A stretch of 64,000 bases of DNA from Blastococcus sp. VKM Ac-2987 (GCF_026967805.1 NZ_JAPVBG010000002.1:1004238-1068237); one strand, 5' to 3'; counted from the first letter of the stretch, positions 33,151 through 42,000 are shown. Notes: generated from the sequence alone by a model not told the origin. A program made the numbers and translations.

Positions 33151-33303
33151 TCAGGCCTTGCCGAGGATCCGGTTCATCTTGGTGCCGCACACGGGGCAGG
33201 TGCCCTGCGCCATGCGGCGGCCCGACTCGCTGACCTTGACCTCGCCGTCGAAGTCGCGCTTCTCCTTGCACTTCACGCAGTAGCCGTTGTAGCTCTCCGC
33301 CAC
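33151..33303 (-). CDS. DUF5679 small zinc-ribbon protein
   Basis: A 50-residue protein with two CxxC knuckles (YCVKCKEKRDF and TCPVCGTKMNR) separated by a SESGRRMAQG turn, typical of DUF5679. Start GTG 33303 has GAGGAG 5 bases upstream; stop TGA at 33151-33153. Its GC-rich third positions and perfect zinc-ribbon pattern leave little doubt that it is real. Likely binds zinc; partner unknown. Confidence 0.85.
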   Translation of the reverse strand: MAESYNGYCVKCKEKRDFDGEVKVSESGRRMAQGTCPVCGTKMNRILGKA

Positions 33304-33712
33304 GGGATCTCCTCGCCTCGGGGCGCCCCGGCTCGCACGCCGGGCGCCGTTGCGCGGGAACGCTACCCGCGCGGGCCCCGCGCGATGCCCTGCGGCGGAC
33401 GCCCGGACGGCGGGACCCGGGTGCGCGCGGTGACGCGTTCCCCACAGCTGTGGACAAGCCTGTGGACGCCATGGGGACGACCAGGCGTGTCGTTGTGCGG
33501 AACCCGGGGACGGACCGGGGACGGCGCACGCGCCGTGGTCGGGATCGTGGCCGCGAACTGGGCGGATGCCCTCGACCGGGTGTGGACGGCGGACGGGCGG
33601 CCGCCCTCGTCACCGGCCGGAGCCGCCGCCGTGTCCACCGTCCGTGCGACCTGCACCCGAGCGGGTGTCTCCGCACAGGCGCCACGCCGGGGCGGTGTCC
33701 TACGGTTCCCCC
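33304..33712. other. Intergenic region with DnaA-box-like motifs
   Basis: About 400 bases without a convincing gene. It contains a perfect TTGTCCACA DnaA-box sequence on the minus strand at 33449-33457, inside a CCACAGCTGTGG palindrome. Related TGTGGAC motifs occur at 33461 and 33581, and an inverted copy GTGTCCAC at 33631. Confidence 0.5.
33701..33706 (+). promoter_or_regulatory. -10 box (TACGGT), leaderless start
   Basis: TACGGT ends 6 bases before GTG 33713. Confidence 0.6.
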
Positions 33713-34303
33713 GTGCCCCGAACGACTCCCGATCCGACCGCCGTCCCCGAGCCGGCGGAGGACGACGTCGTCGAGGTCCGCCGGAGCACGCGCCGTCGCC
33801 GCACGGTCACCGCCTACCGCGAGATGGGCCGCACCGTGGTGCTCATCCCGGCGGCCTTCAGCCCCGCCGAGGAGCAGCGCTGGGTCGCCCAGATGGTCGC
33901 CAAGCTGCGCACCCGCGAGGAGCGCCGCAAGCGGTCCCTCGGCGGCGACACCGAGCTCCTGGCCCGGGCGCGGGCGCTGTCCTCCGCGCACCTCGACGGC
34001 CTCGCCGAACCGGCCAGCGTGCGCTGGGTGGACAACCAGCACCGCCGCTGGGGCTCCTGCACGCCGGCCGACCGGACGATCCGCCTGTCCAGCAGGCTGC
34101 GGTCGATGCCCGAGTACGTCGTCGACTACGTGCTGGTGCACGAGCTGGTGCACCTGCTCGAACCGGGGCACGACGAGCGCTTCTGGGCCCTGGTCGCCCA
34201 GTACCCGCGGGCCGAGCGGGCCCGCGGGTTCCTGGAGGGCGTCGAGCTGGCCAGCACCGCCGGTGCGGCCGGCGAGGGCGCGGACCCCGACCTGGTCGAC
34301 TAG
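33713..34303 (+). CDS. YgjP/WUF-like zinc metallopeptidase (DUF45)
   Basis: A 196-residue protein with the family signature RWGSCTPADRTIRLSSRL followed by VDYVLVHELVHLLEPGHDERFW, giving HExxH plus a third His for zinc. A basic N-terminal stretch (VRRSTRRRRTVTAYRE) precedes the domain. Cytosolic, no signal sequence. GTG 33713 is chosen because of the TACGGT -10 box 6 bases before it, although the frame is open further upstream. Its TAG shares a CTAG palindrome with the stop of the convergent protease gene. Confidence 0.83.
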   Translation: MPRTTPDPTAVPEPAEDDVVEVRRSTRRRRTVTAYREMGRTVVLIPAAFSPAEEQRWVAQMVAKLRTREERRKRSLGGDTELLARARALSSAHLDGLAEPASVRWVDNQHRRWGSCTPADRTIRLSSRLRSMPEYVVDYVLVHELVHLLEPGHDERFWALVAQYPRAERARGFLEGVELASTAGAAGEGADPDLVD

Positions 34304-35757
34304 CCGCGCTGGTCCTCGCCGGGCCCGTCGCCGGGCTCGTCGTCGGCGGGCGGCTCCCCGGCCGACTCCTCCCCGGCGGACTTCTCCTCCGCCGACTTCT
34401 TCCCGGCAGCGGATCCCTCCGGTGCCGGGCGGTCCGCGTCGTCGGCGGTCAGCGCGGCGAGCTCGTCGTCGAGGCCCTGGCGGGCGACGAAGTCCAGCGG
34501 CTCGTCGAGGTCGTCCGACGTCGGCAGCAGGTCGGGGTGCGACCACAGCCGGTCCCGGTCGGCGCTGCCGTGCTGCTGCCCCATGGCGCCCCACACGGTG
34601 GCGGCGTCGCGCAGCCGGCGGGGGCGCAGCTGCAGCCCGACCAGCGTGGCGAAGGTCTGCTCGGCGGGCCCACCGGAGGCCCGGCGGCGGCGCATCGTCT
34701 CGGCGAGGGCGGGGTACCCGGGCAGCCGGTCGGCGGCGGCCGCCGCCACGACGGCGTCCACCCAGCCCTCGACGAGGGCCAGCAGCGTCTCCAGCCGGCG
34801 CAGCGCCATCTGCTGCTCGGGGGTCTCCTCGGGCTCGAGGACGCCGCTGCCGAGCAGGCGCTGGATGCTCTCGGGGTCGCTGGGGTCCAGCCCGGCGCCC
34901 ATGCCACCGGCCATGGCCTCGTTGATGCCCCGCTCGATCGCCTCGCGGTCGATGGTGATGCCGCGGGCGTAGGCGTGGACGGCGTCCTGCAGCTGCTGGC
35001 GCAGCCAGGGCACGTGGGCGAACAGCCGCTGGGAGGCGGCCTCGCGCAGCGCGACGAACAGCCGCACCTCGTCGGCGGGGCGGTCGAGCCCCTCGGCGAA
35101 CGAGGCGAGGTTCTGGGGCACGAGCACCCCGGTGCCGGCGGGAGCCAGCGGCAGGCCGACGTCGGTGCTGGTCAGCACCTCCTCGGCCAGCTTGCCCAGC
35201 GCCTGACCCACCTGGGCGCCGAACATCATGCCGCCCATGCGGCCCATGATCCCGGCGATCGGCCCGAAGGACATCGCCGCCTCCTGGGGGAGGGCGCTGG
35301 TCATGGCCGCCACCACACGCTCGGCGAGCGGGTCGATCAGCGCGCCCCACGCCGGCTGGGTCTGCTCCACCCACTCGACCCGGGACCACGCGGCGGTCCG
35401 CTCGATGCCGGAGGGCAGCTCGGTCACCTGGTCCAGCCACAGATCGGCCAGCCGGAGGGACTCGGCGGCCGCGGACCGCTCCTGCTCCGAGGACGGCTGG
35501 TGCCCGGCGGCGAGCTGGCTGATGGCGCCCTGGCGGGCGAGGTCCCAGTTGACCGGGCCGCCCGACCAGTTCATGAGTTTCTGCAGCTCGGCGAACAGCG
35601 GCATCTTGCCGAGCACGTCCTCGGGCGAACCGCCGCCGGCCATGCCGCCGAACAGGGCGCCGAGACCGAAGGGGTCGCCGCCCTGGTCGCCGCGGCCGGG
35701 CTCGCGGCGCTCGGGGTCACGGTCGGGAGGGCCGAAGCCGAACGGCACGTCACTCAT
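34300..35757 (-). CDS. DUF2342 'zinc-dependent metalloprotease' family protein
   Basis: A 485-residue actinobacterial protein of the DUF2342/TIGR03624 family (Rv3195 position). A Gly-rich N-terminus (FGLGALFGGMAGGGSPEDVLGKMP) precedes a helical body containing GPIAGIMGRMGGMMFGAQVGQALG and VALREAASQRLFAHVPWL. I see no HExxH, and the family's AAHxRL-like site reads AASQRL, so activity is uncertain. The C-terminal 50 residues are acidic low-complexity. Start ATG 35757 lies 6 bases after TACCGT, at leaderless spacing. Divergent from the Lon-like protease. Confidence 0.82.
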   Translation of the reverse strand: MSDVPFGFGPPDRDPERREPGRGDQGGDPFGLGALFGGMAGGGSPEDVLGKMPLFAELQKLMNWSGGPVNWDLARQGAISQLAAGHQPSSEQERSAAAESLRLADLWLDQVTELPSGIERTAAWSRVEWVEQTQPAWGALIDPLAERVVAAMTSALPQEAAMSFGPIAGIMGRMGGMMFGAQVGQALGKLAEEVLTSTDVGLPLAPAGTGVLVPQNLASFAEGLDRPADEVRLFVALREAASQRLFAHVPWLRQQLQDAVHAYARGITIDREAIERGINEAMAGGMGAGLDPSDPESIQRLLGSGVLEPEETPEQQMALRRLETLLALVEGWVDAVVAAAAADRLPGYPALAETMRRRRASGGPAEQTFATLVGLQLRPRRLRDAATVWGAMGQQHGSADRDRLWSHPDLLPTSDDLDEPLDFVARQGLDDELAALTADDADRPAPEGSAAGKKSAEEKSAGEESAGEPPADDEPGDGPGEDQRG

Positions 35758-35763
35758 GGGTCC

Positions 35764-35769
35764 ACGGTA
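35764..35769 (-). promoter_or_regulatory. -10 box (TACCGT), leaderless start
   Basis: TACCGT on the minus strand ends 6 bases before ATG 35757. Confidence 0.55.
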
Positions 35770-35852
35770 GACGCGTGATCTTCGGTCGGGGGCCCCGGCG
35801 CTGCGCCGGCAGCGGACAGCTCGGCGGTGCGGCACCACCCAGGTCGGCGACA

Positions 35853-35858
35853 TAGGCT
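35853..35858 (+). promoter_or_regulatory. -10 box (TAGGCT), leaderless start
   Basis: TAGGCT ends 8 bases before GTG 35867. Confidence 0.55.
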
Positions 35859-35866
35859 CGCGCCTC

Positions 35867-36889
35867 GTGACCCGTCGGAGCGCCGTCCTCAGCGTGGGCG
35901 CCGTGCTGCTGCTGCTGTTCGGCGTCCTGGGCACGAGCGTGCCGGTGCCCTACGTCGCGCAGGTGCCCGGGCCGACCTTCAACACCCTCGGCGACATCGA
36001 GGGCGAGCCGATCATCGAGGTGCAGGGCAGGGAGCGCAACGACGTCGAGGGCAACCTGAACCTCACCACCGTGGGCGTCAGCCGCGGCGGGCTCAGCCTC
36101 GTGCAGGCCGTGCGCGGCTGGTTCGACGACGAGGTGAGCGTCGTCCCCGAGGAGACGGTGTACCCGCCCGACCGCAGCGAGGAGGAGACCCGGGAGGTCA
36201 ACCGGCAGGCGTTCGTCACCTCGGAGCAGGCCGCGGAGAGCGTGGCGCTCGCCGAGCTCGGCTACCCGCAGAAGGTGGTCGTGCGCGAGGTGCCCGAGGG
36301 GTCGCAGTCGGAGGGGCGCCTGGAGGAGGGCGACGCGCTGGAGTCGGTCGACGGCCGGCCGGTCCCGGACTCCGCCGTGCTGGCCGACGTCCTGACCGGC
36401 ATCCCGGCCGGGACCGACGTCCCGGTGACCTACACCCGGCTCGGCGAGCCGGGCACGACCACGGTCACCACCCAGGCCGCGGAGGGGCGCGACGGATCGC
36501 TGCTCGGGATCTCCGTGCTCGACCAGCCGGCGGCGCCGTTCGACGTCGACATCCAGGTGGCCGACGTGGGCGGGCCCTCGGCCGGCCTCATGCTCACCCT
36601 CGGGATCCTCGACCTGGTGGGGGAGGAGGACCTCACCGGCGGTGCGGTCATCGCCGGCACCGGCACGATCGACCTCGAGGGCAACGTCGGGCCGATCGGC
36701 GGTATCCCGCTCAAGATCGTCTCCGCCCGGGAGATCGGTGCCGAGCTCTTCCTCGTCCCGGCCGACAACTGCGCGGAGGCGGTCGCCGCCCCCGACGCCG
36801 GCGTCCCGCTGGCGAAGGTCGCCACGCTCGACGACGCGCTGGAGGCCCTCGCCGACGCCCGCGCCGGCCGGACCCCGGAGAGCTGCTGA
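35867..36889 (+). CDS. YlbL-type PDZ/Lon-like serine protease
   Basis: A 340-residue membrane-anchored protease. One N-terminal transmembrane helix (about residues 5-25) is followed by a family domain (YVAQVPGPTFNTLGDIEG), a PDZ-like segment (EGRLEEGDALESVDGRPV) and a C-terminal Lon-type catalytic domain with Ser in GGPSAGLMLTL and Lys in GGIPLKIVSA, the Ser-Lys dyad. The active part should face outside the cell. Syntenic with Rv3194c and upstream of the UPF0182 gene, as in mycobacteria. Confidence 0.9.
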   Translation: MTRRSAVLSVGAVLLLLFGVLGTSVPVPYVAQVPGPTFNTLGDIEGEPIIEVQGRERNDVEGNLNLTTVGVSRGGLSLVQAVRGWFDDEVSVVPEETVYPPDRSEEETREVNRQAFVTSEQAAESVALAELGYPQKVVVREVPEGSQSEGRLEEGDALESVDGRPVPDSAVLADVLTGIPAGTDVPVTYTRLGEPGTTTVTTQAAEGRDGSLLGISVLDQPAAPFDVDIQVADVGGPSAGLMLTLGILDLVGEEDLTGGAVIAGTGTIDLEGNVGPIGGIPLKIVSAREIGAELFLVPADNCAEAVAAPDAGVPLAKVATLDDALEALADARAGRTPESC

Positions 36890-36916
36890 CCCCGTCCGCG
36901 CCGGCCTGACCGGGGC

Positions 36917-36982
36917 TACCGTCGGCGCCGGGAACCCCGTGCCGTCCGGTGCGTTGTCCTGGAGGCCGGGGCTCGCCCCGGC
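36917..36982 (+). promoter_or_regulatory. Candidate promoter and leader hairpin for the UPF0182 gene
   Basis: TACCGT at 36917-36922 would start a leader of about 130 bases. That leader contains a perfect hairpin GCCGGGGC/GCCCCGGC (36965-36972, 36975-36982). Confidence 0.35.
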
Positions 36983-37057
36983 AGCGCACCACCCGACCTC
37001 CGCGGTCGGTCGTCCCGTGGCCCCGTGGCCACGCCTGTAGATCGAAGGAGCCCGCTC

Positions 37058-40027
37058 GTGGCCATGCGGCCCCCCGTGCCGGTACCCACCTTGTCGCGGC
37101 GCGCGAAGCTGGTCATCGGTGCCGTCGCCGTCCTGCTGGTGCTGTTCAGCGTCGTCGGGACGCTCACCAACGTCTACGTCGACTTCCTGTGGTTCGAGGA
37201 GACCGGGTTCACGGAGGTCTTCTGGACCGAGCTCCAGGCGCGAGCACTGCTGTTCGTCATCGCCGCGGTGGCGACCGGTGGCTTCACCGCGCTGGCCATG
37301 TACCTGGCCTACCGGTTCCGCCCCACGTTCCGCCCCATGTCGCTGGAGCAGCAGAACCTGGAGCGCTACCGGCAGTCGCTGGAGCCGCGCCGCGGCCTGG
37401 TGCTCACCGGCATCGCCGTCGTGCTCGGCCTCTTCGCGGGCTTCACCGCGCAGAGCAACTGGGACACCTGGCTGTCGTTCCGCAACAGCACGGACTTCGG
37501 GCGGACCGACCCCCAGTTCGGGATCGACATCTCGTTCTTCGTCTTCGACTACCCCTTCTACCGGCTGCTGCTCGGCTTCGGCTTCGCGATCGTCATCCTG
37601 TCGCTGATCGGTTCGCTGCTCACCCACTACGTCTTCGGCGGGCTCCGGCTGCAGACCCCGGGTCAGAAGCTGACGCCGGCCGCGCGGGTGCAGCTGTCGG
37701 TGCTGCTCGGCGTCTTCCTGGCGCTCAAGGCGGTCGCGTACTGGCTGGACCGGTACGGCCTGCTGTACTCCGATCGCGGTGGCGTGTTCACCGGCGCCAG
37801 CTACACCGACGTCAACGCGCTGCTGGTGCCCAAGACGATCCTGGTGTTCGTCGCCGCCGTCTGCGCCGTGGCCTTCTTCGCCAACATCGTCGTCCGCAAC
37901 TTCCTGCTGCCGGCCGCGGCGCTGGTGCTGCTCCTGGTGTCCAGCCTGGTCATCGGCGTGGCCTACCCGGCGATCGTGCAGCAGTTCGTCGTCAGCCCCA
38001 GCGCCAACCAGCGCGAGGCCGACTACATCGAGCGGGCCATCGCCTCGACCCGGGACGCCTACGGCCTCTCGGACATCGACTACGTCGACTACGCGCAGGA
38101 CACCGCGGGTGACCCGGACGTCGGCGCCGTCCTGTCCGAGTTGCGCAACGACACCGAGACCATCCCGAACGCCCGCCTGCTGGACCCGAACGTCCTCTCG
38201 GACACGTTCACCGCGCGCCAGCAGATCCGCAACGTCTACGGGTTCCCCGAGAAGCTCGACATCGACCGGTACACGATCGACGGCCAGACCCAGGACTACG
38301 TGGTCGCAGTCCGCGAGCTGAACAGCGACGGCCTGAGCGAGAACCAGGACAGCTGGATCAACCGGCACACGGTCTACACGCACGGCAACGGCTTCGTGGC
38401 CGCTCCGGCCAACCAGGTGACCGCCGGCCGGGAGGGTGGCGAGCCCAACTTCACCACCGGGAACCTGCCCACGACCGGGAACATCCCGGTGGAGCAGAGC
38501 CGCGTCTACTACGGCGAGCTGATGGAGGACTACTCGGTGGTCGGCGCACCCGAGGGGGCGACCCCGCGGGAGTTCGACCAGCCGGAGGGCGGCTCGGACG
38601 AGGGGGAGATCAACAACACCTACGACGGTGCGGGCGGCATCTCGGTCGGGAGCTTCTTCCGGCAGCTGACCTTCGCCGTCTACTACCGCGAGCGGAACTT
38701 CCTGCTCTCCGAAGCGGTCAACGAGGAGTCCAAGGTCCTGCACGTCCGCAACCCGCGGGACCGGGTGGAGAAGGCCGCACCGTTCCTCGAGGTCGACGGC
38801 GACCCCTATCCGGCGGTGATCGACGGGCGGATCGTCTGGATCCTCGACGGCTACACGACCTCGGACTCCTACCCCTACTCCGAGCAGATGGAGCTGGGCG
38901 AGGCCACGACCGACGCGCTCACCGGTACCGGGACGACCGCGCTGCCGAACGAGACGTTCAACTACATCCGCAACTCGGTGAAGGCCACGGTGGACGCCTA
39001 CGACGGCACCGTGCGGCTCTTCGAGTGGGACGAGTCCGACCCGGTCCTCCAGACGTACATGAAGGCGTTCCCGGGGGTCGTCGAGCCCCGGGAGTCGATG
39101 CCGCCGGAGCTGGAGAGCCACGTGCGCTACCCGGAGGACCTGTTCAAGGTGCAGCGGGAGATCCTCACCCGCTACCACGTCGACGACCCGGTCGCCTTCT
39201 ACAACCAGAACGACCGCTGGCAGATCCCGGACGACCCGACGCAGGCCACCACCCAGGACCAGCCGCCGTACTACATCCTGGCCCAGCGCCCGGGTGATGA
39301 CGCGGCCAGCTTCCAGCTGACCAGTCCGATGAACGCGTTCGAGCGGCAGAACCTGTCGGCGTTCATCTCGGCATCCAGCGCGCCGGAGACCTACGGGCAG
39401 ATCCAGATCCTGCAACTGCCGGGGAACACGCCGTTCCGCGGACCGGGTCAGGTGCAGAACGCCTTCGAGACGAACAACCTGGTCCGGCCCGACCTCACCC
39501 TGTTCGACAGCGACAGCTCCGAGGCGGTGTTCGGCAACCTGCTCACCCTGCCCATCGGGGACGAGGGGCTGCTCTACGTCGAACCTCTGTACGTCCGGTC
39601 GTCGGGCGAGGGCGGCTTCCCGCTGCTGCAGAAGGTGCTGGTCAACTTCGGGGACCGGATCGGCTACGCCGACACGCTCTCCGAGGCCCTCGACCAGGTC
39701 TTCGGCGCGGGGGCGGGGGAGCTGGCCACCGACAGCGACGACATCGCCGACACCGTCGACGAGGACGCCACCCCGGAGGTCGTGCCGGGTGCCGAGGACG
39801 AGGCCCCTGCGGAGCCCACCGACGAGGCACCCGTCGACGGCGGGACCACGGGGACCACGGGGACCCCCGAGATGGCCGGCGCGGTCGAGAACATCAACGC
39901 CGCCCTGGATGCCCTGGCCACGGCCCAGCGGGACGGCGACTTCGCCGGTCAGGGGCAGGCCCTGGAGGATCTCCAGGCGGCCGTCGACGCCTACCAGGCG
40001 GCCCAGCAGGCAGCGGCCGCCGAGTGA
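37058..40027 (+). CDS. UPF0182 family large membrane protein
   Basis: A 989-residue protein with about seven transmembrane helices in the first 320 residues (VIGAVAVLLVLFSVVGTL, LLFVIAAVATGGFTALAMYL, LVLTGIAVVLGLFAGF and others). A large extracytoplasmic domain follows with conserved Trp/Tyr-rich stretches, then an acidic Asp/Glu/Thr linker and a helical tail (NAALDALATAQRDG). Function of UPF0182 is unknown to me. Start GTG 37058 has AAGGAG at 37045-37050; ATG 37064 is an alternative. A 17-bp terminator follows 3 bases after the stop. Syntenic with Rv3193c. Confidence 0.92.
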   Translation: MAMRPPVPVPTLSRRAKLVIGAVAVLLVLFSVVGTLTNVYVDFLWFEETGFTEVFWTELQARALLFVIAAVATGGFTALAMYLAYRFRPTFRPMSLEQQNLERYRQSLEPRRGLVLTGIAVVLGLFAGFTAQSNWDTWLSFRNSTDFGRTDPQFGIDISFFVFDYPFYRLLLGFGFAIVILSLIGSLLTHYVFGGLRLQTPGQKLTPAARVQLSVLLGVFLALKAVAYWLDRYGLLYSDRGGVFTGASYTDVNALLVPKTILVFVAAVCAVAFFANIVVRNFLLPAAALVLLLVSSLVIGVAYPAIVQQFVVSPSANQREADYIERAIASTRDAYGLSDIDYVDYAQDTAGDPDVGAVLSELRNDTETIPNARLLDPNVLSDTFTARQQIRNVYGFPEKLDIDRYTIDGQTQDYVVAVRELNSDGLSENQDSWINRHTVYTHGNGFVAAPANQVTAGREGGEPNFTTGNLPTTGNIPVEQSRVYYGELMEDYSVVGAPEGATPREFDQPEGGSDEGEINNTYDGAGGISVGSFFRQLTFAVYYRERNFLLSEAVNEESKVLHVRNPRDRVEKAAPFLEVDGDPYPAVIDGRIVWILDGYTTSDSYPYSEQMELGEATTDALTGTGTTALPNETFNYIRNSVKATVDAYDGTVRLFEWDESDPVLQTYMKAFPGVVEPRESMPPELESHVRYPEDLFKVQREILTRYHVDDPVAFYNQNDRWQIPDDPTQATTQDQPPYYILAQRPGDDAASFQLTSPMNAFERQNLSAFISASSAPETYGQIQILQLPGNTPFRGPGQVQNAFETNNLVRPDLTLFDSDSSEAVFGNLLTLPIGDEGLLYVEPLYVRSSGEGGFPLLQKVLVNFGDRIGYADTLSEALDQVFGAGAGELATDSDDIADTVDEDATPEVVPGAEDEAPAEPTDEAPVDGGTTGTTGTPEMAGAVENINAALDALATAQRDGDFAGQGQALEDLQAAVDAYQAAQQAAAAE

Positions 40028-40030
40028 GGC

Positions 40031-40071
40031 GCGGTGGAGCCGGTGGGTTGCCTGCCCACCGGCTCCACCGC
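40031..40071 (+). terminator. 17-bp hairpin terminator after UPF0182 gene
   Basis: A perfect 17-bp stem (40031-40047 with 40055-40071) and 7-base loop directly after the stop codon. It insulates the tRNA gene. Confidence 0.85.
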
Positions 40072-40076
40072 CCTGC

Positions 40077-40082
40077 TACTGT
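40077..40082 (+). promoter_or_regulatory. -10 box of initiator tRNA gene 1
   Basis: TACTGT ends 10 bases before the mature tRNA. No good -35 at standard spacing; the preceding terminator overlaps that region. Confidence 0.5.
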
Positions 40083-40092
40083 GGTGTCACGA

Positions 40093-40169
40093 CGCGGGGT
40101 GGAGCAGCTCGGTAGCTCGCTGGGCTCATAACCCAGAGGTCGCAGGTTCGAATCCTGTCCCCGCTACCA
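40093..40169 (+). tRNA. Initiator tRNA-fMet (CAT), copy 1
   Basis: A 77-base cloverleaf with encoded CCA and anticodon CAT. Initiator identity is shown by the C1:U72 mismatch at the acceptor end, three consecutive G:C pairs (GGG/CCC) closing the anticodon stem, and A11:U24 in the D stem. Sequence is identical to the gene at 44024-44100. Confidence 0.96.
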
Positions 40170-40171
40170 CC

Positions 40172-40207
40172 ACGAAGGCCCGGCCCCCCAGGGGGCCGGG
40201 CCTTCGT
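40172..40207 (+). terminator. Terminator of tRNA gene 1
   Basis: A 36-base hairpin with arms ACGAAGGCCCGGCCC and GGGCCGGGCCTTCGT. The outer arm matches that of the terminator behind tRNA copy 2. Confidence 0.8.
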
Positions 40208-40297
40208 CGTCCGTGCGCCCAGCACGGGCGAGGCCCCCGGGGTCACGTCGAGGGCCTCGTCGTCGCCCCGTGCGCCCGACCGGGGCACGCCGGGCCT

Positions 40298-41365
40298 TCA
40301 GGTGCCGGCGTCCTCGGCCCGGTCGAGGAAGTCGTACAGGGTCTCGGCGAAGCGGCCGGCGCCCGCGTCGAGGAAGGGCGCGTGCCCGGACCCGGGCAAG
40401 GTGAGCCTGCGGACGGAGCCGCCGGCGCTGCGGTAGGCGTCCACCAGGGCACCGATCTGCGCGACCATCTGCTGCGGTGGGAAGACGTCCGCGCCCGGCC
40501 ACCCCGGGACCTGGCCGGCCTGGCCGAGCGCTCCCATCTCCCACGGCGAGCCGTCCGCGATGACCACGTCACGCTCGCCGTGCACCCACAGGAGCGGCGG
40601 CTTGGGCTCGACGTCGAGCAGGCCGGACCAGTCGCAGAACTTGGGCGACAGCGCGTTCAGGATGCCGCGCGTCCCCGGCGCGACACCGGGCCAGTTCTCG
40701 GACGGCTCGGCGTCGCCGGGGTAGCCGTCGTCACCGGTCTCGGACATCAGCACCTCGTCGAGCAGCACGGACTCGCGCTCCGGGGGCATGGTGAAGTCCG
40801 GCGGCCAGTAGGACGAGCGCAGCACGTTGAGCGGTGACGTCGGTGACTCCTGCGACCGGTCGCCGGATGCCAGCCGTGCGGTGAAGTCGGGGTTGCCCGT
40901 CCCCCCGCCGCTGCCTGCGAAGTCCGGGAAGCAGGGCGTGCCGTCGTCCCGGACGCCCCCGAAGCCGTGCGGGGCGACGGGGTCGATGAGCGTCAGGCTC
41001 GCCACCGGTCGCTGCTGGGCGAGCGTGGCGACCGCGGCGCCGCCGGTCGACCAGCCGGCCACGTGCACGGGCCGGGTGATGCCCAGGGCCCGCAGCAGCG
41101 CTTCCGTGTCGTCCGCCCAGTCCCGCAGGCCACGCGTGGCGTCCAGCGGCACCCGTTCGGTGCGCCCGAAACCGCGCATGTCCGGCGCGATCAGGCGGTA
41201 CCGGCCGGGCGCCGCGAGCATCAGCTCGTCGTAGAAGCGGCCGGTCGACAGGTTGCCGTGCAGCAGCACCACCGGGACGCCGTCGGAGGGACCGCTCTCG
41301 TACACGTGGACGGACAGCCGCTCGGTCTCGACCGTGCGGGCGGACAGACCTGCGGGGAGCTCCAT
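40298..41365 (-). CDS. Alpha/beta hydrolase
   Basis: A 355-residue serine hydrolase: oxyanion segment VVLLHGNLSTGRFY, GFGRTERV, nucleophile elbow GWSTGG, acid in WVHGERDVVIADG and His in GSGHAPFLDAG. The cap region is long (about residues 150-250) and Pro/Gly-rich. Substrate unknown. It starts at ATG 41365 and lies inside the 3.9-kb segment between the two initiator tRNA genes. No signal peptide. Confidence 0.85.
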   Translation of the reverse strand: MELPAGLSARTVETERLSVHVYESGPSDGVPVVLLHGNLSTGRFYDELMLAAPGRYRLIAPDMRGFGRTERVPLDATRGLRDWADDTEALLRALGITRPVHVAGWSTGGAAVATLAQQRPVASLTLIDPVAPHGFGGVRDDGTPCFPDFAGSGGGTGNPDFTARLASGDRSQESPTSPLNVLRSSYWPPDFTMPPERESVLLDEVLMSETGDDGYPGDAEPSENWPGVAPGTRGILNALSPKFCDWSGLLDVEPKPPLLWVHGERDVVIADGSPWEMGALGQAGQVPGWPGADVFPPQQMVAQIGALVDAYRSAGGSVRRLTLPGSGHAPFLDAGAGRFAETLYDFLDRAEDAGT

Positions 41366-41499
41366 CAGCGGAACCTAGCGAGACGGGTGCGACCGGGTCC
41401 AGCGCCGGCTGCGCGCGGAACCCGGCCGGTCGAGTGGGAAGGTCCTGGTCGGAGCGCTGCGCCCACCCGCTTGGACCGGGTCCCGCCCTCGGGGATCGC

Positions 41500-42000
41500 T
41501 CAGACCGTGCTGAGCCGCTCGTCGGCGGTACGGGCGTCGTCGGCTTGCCGGGGAGTCCGCCGGTACGGCGTCGGGCGCGGCCGCGCGGGTGCCCCGGCCG
41601 GGTGCGTCCGCCCCGCCGGTGGGGTGGGCCGCTCCGCGGCGGGGGGCGTCACCGCGTGCGCGGGCGGCCGCGGGCGGCTGGTCAGCGCGGCCAGCAGCGT
41701 GTGCGGGCGGGTGCGGTCCGCCTCCGCCAGCGGGGCCCGGGCCTCCATCGGGCGGGCGAGCGCCGCAGGGAAGGGTTCGCGCCGCGGCGGGTGCGCCGGG
41801 TCGGGCAGGCGCAGCTCGGCGAGGTCCTTCCACGTCGAGTGCCGCAGCCCGTCGATCGTGCACCGGACGCGAGCGCAGACGCGACCCTCGGGGGTGTGCC
41901 GCCAGCCGAGCAGTTCGCCGGAGTACCAGATCCCGCGGTGGTGGATCTCGACCGGCTGCGGGTCGCCGACGAACCGGCCCGCCGTTCCGTCCCCCGCCAC
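41500..42000 (-). CDS. Hypothetical protein with SH3/Tudor-like N-terminus
   Basis: A 166-residue protein. The first 70 residues look like a small beta-barrel (PVEIHHRGIWYSGELLGWRHTPEG, RVCARVRCTIDG), reminiscent of SH3-like folds, while the rest is Pro/Arg/Ala-rich and probably disordered. No family assigned. GTG 42000 is chosen because TAGAGT lies 7 bases upstream at leaderless spacing; longer readings to 42369 have poor composition. Located between the duplicated tRNAs. Confidence 0.6.
   Translation of the reverse strand: MAGDGTAGRFVGDPQPVEIHHRGIWYSGELLGWRHTPEGRVCARVRCTIDGLRHSTWKDLAELRLPDPAHPPRREPFPAALARPMEARAPLAEADRTRPHTLLAALTSRPRPPAHAVTPPAAERPTPPAGRTHPAGAPARPRPTPYRRTPRQADDARTADERLSTV

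Noticed and set aside
31906-33303. RiPP (thiazole/oxazole) biosynthetic cluster around the ThiF-like gene
   Set aside because: No YcaO, dehydrogenase, transporter or precursor peptide is present. The small neighbouring gene is a DUF5679 zinc ribbon, not a precursor.
33363-33656. Small minus-strand gene of about 97 codons in the DnaA-motif region
   Set aside because: Composition is Pro/Arg/Ala-rich without third-position bias of the kind seen in real genes here. It has no ribosome site and no recognisable domain.
33304-33712. Chromosome origin of replication
   Set aside because: There is one perfect DnaA box with only loose companions, no dnaA/dnaN/gyrB neighbours and no AT-rich unwinding element.
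35750-39415. Open frame of about 1,200 codons antisense to the Lon-like protease and UPF0182 genes
   Set aside because: Same GC artefact: no domain, repetitive Val/Gly/Arg/Asp composition, and it crosses two well-supported genes.
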